A stretch of 64,000 bases of DNA. Source: Nematostella vectensis (taxonomy: Eukaryota > Cnidaria > Anthozoa > Actiniaria > Edwardsiidae). Positions 31,735-48,700 of the stretch are shown here, piece by piece; the stretch's first letter is position 1; the number at the start of each line of letters is the position of its first letter. The notes under the pieces are model-generated. The model did no database searches. It was not told where the DNA came from and worked only from the letters and a program-made list of their open reading frames with translations. The stretch spans positions 5,104,498 to 5,168,497 of the forward strand of contig NC_064045.1 in NCBI RefSeq assembly GCF_932526225.1. Direction: 5' to 3'. The position numbers and the translations under genes are program-made.

Positions 31735-34423
31735 GTGCATAGGTTCGCTTTCATGCAGTCTAAACCTGAAATTTACATTTAAACAAAAGGATAATTCAGA
31801 AAACGTACAACTAAGTGAGCTCAAAAGATTGCGCTGGAATAACGAGATCAGTAGCGAGTTAAAGCTATTGTTCGAGTCCGAAGAAGTGCAAACAAATTTA
31901 AATGCGGCTTTAAATAATAATTGCGTAGACACATCAGTAGATCTTTTTACAGAAACGCTCTTATACGCATGCGAAAACGCAGGACTGCGCTACCAAAACA
32001 ATGACATTAAAGAGAGCAGCGTTAACAAAATGTGGTTCGACAAGGAATGTAAAAATGAAAAAGAAAATTTACGCTCACTAGGCAAATTACTTTCAAAGCA
32101 GCCTGACCAACGCAAGCTAGGAGCCGTCTTGAAGGAAAAAAAGAAGTCTTTTAAAAAACTCTGTAGGCGGAAAAAGTATACGCATTATAATAATATAGTA
32201 AACAGTATCGATTTCAGAAACTCTAAAAACACTTGGAAACAAATAAATAGGATTTTCAACAGCAATACACATAAACAATCACATCAAATTAGACCCGAAG
32301 AAGCTGCTGTTTTTCATCAGCACTTCGAACAATTAAATGCGACAATAGAATCACAAAATACAATGGAAGAAGTAGAAAAAACGCGAATAAACAATAGGCA
32401 AGGGCCATTGGATCACGAATTCACGGAACTCGAAATAACTAACGCCATAAAAAGTCTAAAAACGGGTAAAGCACCCGGCGCTGATAATATTTTAAACGAA
32501 GTATTAAAGTGCGGCGAAGAAACTCTGAAAAAGCCATTACAAATTTTGTTTAATAAAATTTTGAATAGTGGGGAATACCCATCTAGCTGGAGTTATGGTC
32601 TGATAGTACCGATCCTCAAAAAAGGAGATCCTAGTAAACCGGAAAATTTTAGAGGTATTACCTTACTCTCGTCACTAGGAAAAGTTTTCACATCCATAAT
32701 GAACAACAGATTGTACAATTACCTTGTCGAAAGAAAAATAATCAAACCTGAGCAGGGAGGATTCAGAAAAGAGCATGGAACAGTGGATAGTATTTTCATC
32801 CTAAAATCTTTGATTGACAAATACGTTAAAGCAAAGCCAAAAAAGAAACAAAACTTCCTATTTACGTGTTATGTTGATTTCAGTAAAGCTTTCGACAGAG
32901 TACCAAGACACAAACTTTTTGATAAGCTAGAGCGTTCAGGCGTAACAGGGCGATTTCTTGAAGTTTTGAAATCAATTTACACAAATGATAAGTCCTCAGT
33001 CAAAATTAGAAATCTGTTAACGCCAGCCTTTAGGTGTTACAACGGAGTGAAACAGGGATGTATGATTTCCCCGACACTATTTAATTTTTATCTCAGCAGC
33101 TTGTCCGAGGAACTAAATACAGTAAGAAATTGCAACGATGTCGAACTCAATTCACGACCTATTAGTTGTTTACTTTATGCCGACGATTTGGTAATCGTCT
33201 CGAAGACTGCCACGGGGCTACAAAAATATTTAGACAAACTAAGCGAATTTTGTGATGAAGCAAAACTCACTGTTAATCTAGAAAAAACTAAGATAATGAT
33301 ATTTAATAACTCTGGGAAAACAATGAACAACTATCTCTTTAAATACAGAAACAGTAAAGTTGACATTGTCAAGTCATATAAATACCTTGGGGTGCATTTT
33401 AGCACCTTTGGGAACTTCAGCCTAGCAAAGCAAGAAATAAAGAAGGTCGGACTAAAAGCTTTGTATAAGCTTCGAAAAGAAATGGGAAACCACTTTAGAG
33501 ACAAAATAACTCTAACACTTAGGCTCTTTGATACCCTTGTAACCCCAATTCTATTATATAGTAGCGAGGTGTGGGGAACAGACTGCAATGACAAACTAGA
33601 AAAAGACCCCATAGAATCTGTACACACAAGGTTTATACGTTGGCTGCTAGGCGTCAACAGGTACTGCAGTTCTAATGCATGTAGATCCGAGGTCGGTAGA
33701 TTTCCAATGCGTTTAAAAGCCAAATGTAGAGCAATAAAATATTGGCAAAAAATGATAAATTCTGACCACAGTAAACTTGCTGTGTTGGCTTTCCTAGATT
33801 CTTTAGAAAATAACAGCAAGGTAACTTGGGTGCACAAACTGAAAAACATTTTAGATCGAGCAGGCTTGGGCTATATATGGCTTGATGCCCCAAACACGTC
33901 TATAAATTTAATAAAGATGCGCTTTGAAGATATCGAGCGACAGGTGTGGCTAAGTGAGATTCACAATGATAGTAGAAGAGACCCACGCCAAAAGAATAAA
34001 TTGCGAACTTTCAGGACCTTCAAGGTGGTCTACGAACTTGAAAAATATCTTACCCAAATTAATAATGTACAACACAGAATTGCCGTCACAAAATTAAGAC
34101 TAAGCAATCATAATTTGGCCATCGAAACAGGTAGACATGCCAAACCATATGTGCCCCCAAATGAGAGGAGGTGCACGATATGCAAAAATGGAATAGAAAA
34201 CGAAGAACACTTTCTTGTAAAATGCCCTACATACAACGCGATTAGAAAGGCATACTATAGTGTTATCAAAGACAAAACTAATATCAACTTAAATGCAATG
34301 ACATCTGAAAGAGCTTTCCTTTTTATTATTACCATGGATCAAAGAAACGAGATCATTAACAGGGAAACTGCAAAATATATTTTTGACTGCACAAGAAAAA
34401 GATTTGAATGCCTAAAAGAATAA
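31640..34423 (+). CDS. LINE ORF2: reverse transcriptase without the N-terminal endonuclease
   Basis: 927 codons from ATG 31640, overlapping the end of ORF1 in a different frame. The first ~45 codons are just ORF1 sequence read out of frame. What follows (SCSLNLKFTFKQK) looks like the strand that normally ends the APE endonuclease, so the endonuclease appears deleted. The RT domain is complete: AIKSLKTGKAPGADNI, VPILKKGDPSKPENFRGITL, TCYVDFSKAFDRVPR with the first Asp, GVKQGCMISPTLFNFYL, and LLYADDLVIV with the catalytic Asp pair. The C-terminus carries a zinc-knuckle-like CTICKNGIENEEHFLVKCP, as is usual in these LINEs. The frame is intact over 2.7 kb, which argues for recent insertion. Whether it is translated is unknown. 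Confidence 0.88.
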   Translation: MKHFRHFHHLSEHLTHWRNISKDRGLRTVQDKCIGSLSCSLNLKFTFKQKDNSENVQLSELKRLRWNNEISSELKLLFESEEVQTNLNAALNNNCVDTSVDLFTETLLYACENAGLRYQNNDIKESSVNKMWFDKECKNEKENLRSLGKLLSKQPDQRKLGAVLKEKKKSFKKLCRRKKYTHYNNIVNSIDFRNSKNTWKQINRIFNSNTHKQSHQIRPEEAAVFHQHFEQLNATIESQNTMEEVEKTRINNRQGPLDHEFTELEITNAIKSLKTGKAPGADNILNEVLKCGEETLKKPLQILFNKILNSGEYPSSWSYGLIVPILKKGDPSKPENFRGITLLSSLGKVFTSIMNNRLYNYLVERKIIKPEQGGFRKEHGTVDSIFILKSLIDKYVKAKPKKKQNFLFTCYVDFSKAFDRVPRHKLFDKLERSGVTGRFLEVLKSIYTNDKSSVKIRNLLTPAFRCYNGVKQGCMISPTLFNFYLSSLSEELNTVRNCNDVELNSRPISCLLYADDLVIVSKTATGLQKYLDKLSEFCDEAKLTVNLEKTKIMIFNNSGKTMNNYLFKYRNSKVDIVKSYKYLGVHFSTFGNFSLAKQEIKKVGLKALYKLRKEMGNHFRDKITLTLRLFDTLVTPILLYSSEVWGTDCNDKLEKDPIESVHTRFIRWLLGVNRYCSSNACRSEVGRFPMRLKAKCRAIKYWQKMINSDHSKLAVLAFLDSLENNSKVTWVHKLKNILDRAGLGYIWLDAPNTSINLIKMRFEDIERQVWLSEIHNDSRRDPRQKNKLRTFRTFKVVYELEKYLTQINNVQHRIAVTKLRLSNHNLAIETGRHAKPYVPPNERRCTICKNGIENEEHFLVKCPTYNAIRKAYYSVIKDKTNINLNAMTSERAFLFIITMDQRNEIINRETAKYIFDCTRKRFECLKE

Positions 34424-36114
34424 ATGCACACCACGGATAATGACAACCTCCTTTTTATCTTAACTATTTGGAAAAACACCTGATATATAATCATGTATAA
34501 GGGTACCAAATAAAATATATTGATGATGATTGATTGATTGATTGATATATTGATGAGGGGCTGGATGGGTACGTATACCTTTTATCAGTTTATCAATTTC
34601 AATGTTGGGATTAAACTAGCCCTGAATCGCGAATTAGCAGTGTGACCAAGTGAGTATAGGATAGTCAAACCATTCTTGGCGAATGATCTTATTAATTTGA
34701 AAATGTAAATTTCCATCAGAATCGTTATTTGTGTGCATCTGGACTATTTATGGCAAAAATGAACAAATTCACATTTTTCTTCACTTTAAAATGATCCAAA
34801 TTTACCCACCACCTTCCTCCTCCCCACCACCAATAAATCCGTTATTATTCAATTATCGCGTCACAAACCACTATTTACTTACAGTTCAATGTGCTGCATA
34901 TGCATATCGGGGGGCGGCACAAAACAGAAACAGAAAATATTAAAGCAGGCTCGAAATTCTTATGGAGGAAAGGACATTTTGGTTACTTCGATTTGCAGTG
35001 AAACCCCACAATATTGAAGAATTCGTTAATCCCGAAAACAAAGTAAGAGACGCCTCTGTTGAGGGGGCTAGGGTGGCTGGACAGTAACTATTTGCGCATG
35101 CACCATATATATGTCGAGCTTGTAGTGTTGGCCTACTTATTTTTATTAAAATCATTATAACTTCTAAACGTAATGCAGGAGTCCCTGTGCAAGCAACCCA
35201 ACATTTCTGGCGGAATTCTAGGCCTAAGTAGACCGATGTTGATGTGCAAATAGCGCCAACATGGTAATCAAGTCCTGTGAAAACAGGACCAGCACTAGCC
35301 ATCGGATGACCACAAGAAACAAAAACACAGAAAAAATTGGGGACCTCCCGACATAGTGTTTAACACCCTGACAGCTCAAACGGCCTGTGCCGGCTTTGAA
35401 ATGTACCCGCAACTTAAAGAATTCATAAATGCAAAAAAAAGCACAAGACGAAGATAGGCATCAGTCTAAGGGGGGAGGGGGGGAGGGATTAATGGTCTTG
35501 AAGATATGCATCCAACTAAAGATGATAGCAATTACTCTTCAGCCAAATAATAGCTTAGGTTATTTGACAAATTTCAAATCTAACAAGGAAAACCATCAGA
35601 ATCGAACCTCTCAACAAAATACTCAAAATGCCACAAGGGGAATGAGATCAGCAAACACAGCTCAAGACACGAATAAATACCTTTATTCTGACCCCCCAGG
35701 TCCATTTTAATGGCCTAAAAACACAATGTCAACTGCTTTAAGGCTTCTGGAACTATTTTTCTCTTATTACACATTTCAAAGCATTCTGGGAGATGCAAAG
35801 AAAAATTCACGAGGGGAGGACCAGTCAACCCCTCTCTCAAAAGTCAAACAGGTTTATAAAGACATTCTTTTGCCCCACATCAATTCAAGGTCATACAGAC
35901 CTAGAATAGCAATGTAAACAATTTTTAAATCAATTTGGTTTCAGTAAAGCCATGTGGCGACTCATTAGAAAAATAATTTTCTCATCAAGGGGGGAGGTAT
36001 CTGTTTTCGGTCTATTTTTTTGTGTGTGTAAATTGTGACACATGCTTACAAAAATGCCTATTATTATGGCATTTTCTTGTCCATGGCTTTGCTATAACAC
36101 TTGGCTATATATAT

Positions 36115-38207
<2,093 letters not shown>

Positions 38208-38237
38208 GTCAAGCAAGATGAATGTCGAATAATTCAC

Positions 38238-43247
<5,010 letters not shown>

Positions 43248-43448
43248 GTGAGGAAAATATTGTATTATGTTGCCACCATTTACCCCCCAACCCCCCACCC
43301 ATAAAGTGTTGTAAATGGATAAAAATTGTCAAATTATGGTTATTGATTTTGGTGAGCAATGAGTGTTTGGCACTTGATGATAACTGATGATAAGGCGAAC
43401 ATGGTATTTCCAAGCATTTTGAAGTTATTGTAACTGGAAGTTATTTAA

Positions 43449-44966
43449 CCCATTCGCTCCTGGGATAATAGCGCGCGCGATTCGCCCTCTCCCTGCGAGT
43501 TTTCATGAGTTTTGCAAATTCGCTCGAGCAGAAAACAAAACACATATGCGCAGTAAATTGCGAGAAAATATTACATAAAAGCAAATAGTGCATCTTATTC
43601 AGAAAAAGATAAGGAATCCGATGGTGTAAAAATTAATCTGTAAAGAACTAGGAAAATATAAAAACTAGACGATTATTTAACAAGTTTATTGAAATTTTAT
43701 CAATTTAGTGAACATGAAGAAACAAAACGCAACTTCTTATGACAAAATTATTTTTTTAATAAATACATAAATCAATACAAATTTTAAATAAATGTACTCA
43801 CAGTATTACTGAATACATTCCGTGAGTTTATTTCATAGATAAGATTTCTAGACTTGGTAAAACAAAGACATTTTATCAACCAGTTTTACGATTTCAAAGT
43901 GCGTGTTCTGAACACAGCGGCGGTTGAACTTTCTATCGATGTTTCATGTTTAGAGAACACAATCTTAGTGCTTTCCGTGGATTTCCCAAACTCACAATTA
44001 ATTTACAACATCTTCAATGTATTATCAACTGAAAGTATTGATTACTTATTGACTTTCCTTAATTATTACTTACGGAGGAATATAGAATTGATCCAAATCG
44101 TTCGCACGGATTTTGTAAGTCAAATCTATCGTTCTCAAACAGAGCAAAAATAAAACATGCAAAATATTCAGGTTAATCCATCTAAAAAACCCTTTGTGAC
44201 ATCCTTGTTGCTTTGCAGATGTTGTGTGATCCAGTAAAGGTTATTTTTGTACCATTTTGACCTCATGAAATGAGTATTTTGAGATGAGAGCAACCACACG
44301 TGGTCTAATTATTGAATTCACCCCGGCCTGATTTAGCCAAAATAAATATCATGATACAGGTCTTATCACAAAAATAAGAAGCCTCCATTCATACAGCAGA
44401 CTTTTAGTGGGTAGATAATTCATTCTCACCAGACTAGAGGCAGTGTACTTCTCGAAACATGACAAAATCTCCACTGTGAGACTCCGAAAGTTAGATTTCG
44501 CTGTCAGAATCCCGCGTGAACTCAGATGTCTTTACGCACTATTTCCCGTCATTTTTCATTAAAACGATCTTCTCATGGGCTGTAATTATCCTCTCTGGAA
44601 CTATTGTGTCAAGTTTTCTAATTATCTTTCTTTACCAAGCCTTGAAAGCGAGAAAATAATGAAAATATTGCGATTTTCAAGCGCTACCGGGTCTCTAAGA
44701 ATTCAACATGGCGGTCGCGCGAGACAAGTGATTTCACTACATTGTTCAAGGCATTGTTCTATTGTTTGGTTGCTAGGAGATGCGCAAAAGAGCTCATTTG
44801 ATTGGTTAATTCTTTGTTATGCTACAGCTGAATTTGCAAAAGCTTTACTCGCCGGGGAGGGGAGCTAGAGAGGTTTTTCTCGCGCGCGTAGGCCGGTACA
44901 GGCCGGTTCAGGGAAAAAAGCAGGTTTTTCCGACGGCCGGTACAGGCCGGTTCAGGGGTCAATGGG
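43449..44966. mobile_element. 1.5-kb TTAA-flanked non-autonomous element (piggyBac-like ends)
   Basis: TTAA precedes CCCATTCGCTCCTGGG (43445-43448) and follows CAGGGGTCAATGGG (44967-44970). The ends begin CCCATT and finish AATGGG, as expected for piggyBac-type TTAA insertions. The inner part of each end shares TTTTGCAAATTC in inverted orientation. The right end carries a duplicated GGCCGGTACAGGCCGGTTCA. A 99-codon frame at 43854-44153 has no recognisable domain. It sits in the 3'UTR intron of RPS9. Confidence 0.65.
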
Positions 44967-45456
44967 TTAATACTCACTTCAAAATATATTTGGTAGTTAT
45001 CACTTTTGCTGCATAATTTCTGAAAATATGTGAAGTGACATTGATTCCACTTACAAATTATTATGTATAGACATAGGAGTAGTCTGTATGTAGTTTAACC
45101 GTATTTTAGATCATGGGGATCACATGTACTTGTTGGGTATGTCCACTACATCAGAAGCAATTGTTTCTAAGACCTTCTAACGATTTCTTACAGCGAATAT
45201 TTCCAATATTCTGCAAACTTTTATAAACTATTTCCAACTGCTAAAGAGCTTTCTGGCTTCTGCCATTCAAACTAAACGAATTACATTTGGTGCTTTTTTT
45301 TATTGGTCGGCACCTTGCGGAGAGGTGGTGTCATTGGAAGCCATTTCCATCTTGGCCAACAAAGGTGATTTAGCTGTTTGAAATTGTTGGCAAAGGTGCA
45401 GAATATTGGTAACTGCATTAATTTGTTGCTAATTGTTGTATTTTTTTTTCTTTTAG

Positions 45457-45510
45457 GTCAAATGCTGTAACCACTCCTCTATATGGAAGAAATAAAGAAT
45501 TTCAATTGAA
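45457..45510 (+). other. RPS9: RPS9 3'UTR terminal exon with polyadenylation signal
   Basis: A strong acceptor (T-rich run then TTTTAG at 45451-45456) begins a short exon containing AATAAA at 45491-45496. Joined to the donor at 43248, it supplies the whole 3'UTR of RPS9. The end point is approximate. Confidence 0.7.
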
Positions 45511-45713
45511 AATGCGGTCTGTCTTTTATTTTTGACATCAATGGCTAGAGGTTTGCAGGTTGTGGGTTCATTTTAAAACTTTTTGTATATCTACATAAAG
45601 ACTATTATTACACATTCTACAATAGACTTCGCTCAATGCAATGCGGGACTTGCACTAAGAGAACATTTAGGTGGCAAACTAGCAGAAACCAAAAAAACTT
45701 CTTTAGCACTATT

Positions 45714-45723
45714 TATTTATTGC
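45714..45723 (-). terminator. Likely polyadenylation signal of the threonine aldolase gene
   Basis: TTTATTTATT on the plus strand reads AATAAATAAA on the minus strand, about 30 bases after the stop codon at 45751. Confidence 0.6.
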
Positions 45724-45750
45724 ACTTACTTTAAAGATCTTATTGATTAC

Positions 45751-48700
45751 TCAAGATTTTTCCAATATATATCTAAGCTTTTTTAAGAAAATCTGTGCAT
45801 CCTCTGCTAAAACTTGATGGTGGATAACAGCTCTAATCTTCATCCTTTCCACTGCAAGTATTCTAATGATCTGCCCCTCTTTGTCATCTGGTGCAGTGAT
45901 GGCTGTACCCATTTGTTTAGCAATGTCAGCAGCGGTTAGTGTTGGATGGGTCACTTTGAAATATACCAAGTTGGTGTGGACTGTGCTGAGGTCGATGTCA
46001 ATGCCTTGGAGTTCCTGTAGCCCTGCATAAAAAATAAGACAGTTTGCAAAATGTGTTGTTTTTTTTTGTGCCAGCTTGTGTACTACACACATTTTTAACA
46101 CAGAACCAAGGGGCTAAAGCTTTTTGCTTGCAAGAGTATCTGGAACCTAGGGTACATAAGAAGTTGTGATTGTGATCCTCTTGCATAGAGTTTTCTTTGT
46201 CGCTGTTTCCCGTGCTTCACCTTGTATTTATGTGGAGCAAAGGGAACAAGTAACACCAAAAGCTCTGGATAGAAAGGTATGACTGTAATAATTTCTAACC
46301 AAATGCACCTGTCAATCAAGGCAAAGTTTTGCTGGCAAATTTTCGCTTGACTGACTATAGGACAAAGGAAATGTGAAATGGACTTTTTGACATTTCCTTT
46401 GTCTTGTGGTTAGTCAAGCAAGAATTCGCCAGCAATGGCAGGTCCTGGGCAGTTTGCACAGGACATAAGAAAGGAAGCAACAAAAACAGACTGTACTACA
46501 CCCCACAACATGTTATCATTGAAGGCTCGATTCATGCTTCTAGAAGGATCTGTTCTCCCTATATGTTGCAAAAAGTAGCTATTTGTTTCTGCTGTTCACT
46601 ACATCTGGCCTCTATTACCTTTTGCTAAAGCTCTTGCATTTTCATGGTCCTGACTCAGCTTGGGTGCAATGTTATCAAGGGCATAAATGCCTGCAGCAGC
46701 TAGAACCCCTGCCTGTCGCATACCACCACCAAGAGCCTTCCTCAGGCGATAACACCTTGAAAAGATCAACCCAAATTAAAGATGTCTCACCAAGTGACTT
46801 AAATCAGAGATGACTCCTTAAGAACCACACAACACAAGTAATGAGGTTAACCACATGGGGCCGGTGATTAACCTAATGACTAGTGCTGACTCAGGAATAA
46901 ATACAGCAATCTCGACATTTGATTGGATAAATGGTTCATTTCATCCCTGGGCCAGCATTAACTTGCTTTCTTGGAACCCGACCCTGAATGAAGAGGGATT
47001 AGTAGTCCTAGTTAAAAACTGATGGTTGTTACGTACCTTGAAACAAACTCTGTTGTACCAACAACCACAGAACCAACAGGTGCCCCAAGTCCCTTAACAG
47101 GGGAAGAAACATTGTCAACTTCGAAGAAAATATGGCTGTGCGTGTTACTAGGGCATGTTGAGCAAAGACAGAAACTCTGGTTGTTTACCATTTTATTGGA
47201 AATTCCAGTACTTCTAGTTATTTTGTAAATGGTACAGATTTCTGAAAATGTGGAATTGCTTGAGAGGTGGTCCACTATCACCAGGAATACCAGAAATTCC
47301 AGAAAATCGTGTGACATTTGCAGTTTTTCCATAGAATATTTGACTGAAGCCCCAATTGGCCACTATTCCTCAGGAACCCAAAAGTAGAATTTCTGGGTAC
47401 AGAAGCAAATGGTACATAAGTCACCCTGGAAATTCTGCAATATAGAAAACTTCTTTTACCATTATGGCATTCCAAAAAAAAAAAATATATATTTTTTTCT
47501 ATAAAGCTTTCTGTGTTGCTTTCTTGCTGTTGTTGTTTTTTATTTATTGCTACAGAATAGCTTTCCGATTGGGAGTAGCTGTGGCCTAGGTAAAAGTAAA
47601 AGTTTTAAATGGTAGAGGTAAACATAACATTACTTACTTTAGACAAACAGAACATGACAGAGTCTACATGTTGGGAGATGTCACTAACTGGCACACCTAG
47701 AGATGCTGCTGCATTGAACACTCTGGCACCATCGAGATGAACTTGCACGCCATGTGCATCTGCTAATTCCCTTACCTGCAAAGGGGTAAAGTTAAGCTTA
47801 CAACGATTAGTTAAACTAAACAATTTAAAACTTGTGACATTGTATAGGTATTTCTACCTCATGGTTTTCTTATCTAATGTCTGACAAAGAGCAGGAGTAT
47901 AGCCAGGATTGCAACCTCGGCACCCCTGTCTACATGCTTTAGATTAAGGAAATGTTGGCTGTTTGTTTTGATTTTAGTACCTTTTTCATATATTCCAAGG
48001 ATAGGACTGTTCCACCTGTTGCATTGTGTGAGCTTTCCAGGCAGATAACTTTGGTATGAGTATAATGGGAATCACTTCCATCATGGATTTTGCTCTTAAT
48101 CTCATCCAGGTCTAGTGTGCCGTCTGGGTTGGTCCTAACTTGTCTTGAATGCACACCACCAAACTAAAGACCAAGTAGGAATTTAAATCAATAGGCATTG
48201 CATGAGAAACCACGTGACTTTTTCAATGGCAAACTCATGCAAAAATAAACACAGGTTCTTGTATGTTGGGGTACTTACTAACAATTAACGCAAAATAGGT
48301 TCTTACTGGGTTCTTTTTTTCCCAGTTGCTACTGCAACAGTAGGATTCATAATTACAGGTTTGACTGAATACATAGCCACTTTGCTATAGAGATATCCTA
48401 CTGTATGTATGTTATATCTGTAATCTTATCTTTATGGGAGAGCAAAACGTTGCAAATTTGTTGCATCATTTGTTTCACTTTTCATGGAGCAACCAAACAT
48501 ATAAAGAACCTTTTGTTTTTGGCTTTGTGGGTTCTTATAGTTTGGGGTACTAAAATCCTAAATTTCTGTCTATAGGTTCTTAAATCACTAGGTTCTAACA
48601 TGTGGGTTTTTACTGTATTTCGCCTCAAAAAGCCAGAGTAGATACAAAAAAATCCTATGATTTTGCAATAATCTTTTTTATGCTGCCAACATCATTAGCT

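Larger units (their letters stand above)
29932..34555 (+). mobile_element. 4.6-kb LINE (CR1/L2-like) with SGNH ORF1 and endonuclease-less RT ORF2
   Basis: The limits are set by comparison with the uninterrupted paralogous sequence at 24980-25010. The 6-base AGGGGC is present once there and on both sides here (29926-29931 and 34556-34561), so it is the target duplication. The element has an ORF1 (29974-31734) and an RT-bearing ORF2 (31640-34423). It ends in a short repeat tail of GATT units (34528-34550) after AATAAA, as CR1/L2-type elements do. The length, 4624 bases, equals the difference in spacing between genes A-B and B-C. It is dead or non-autonomous: ORF1 has an early stop and ORF2 lacks an endonuclease. 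Confidence 0.92.
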
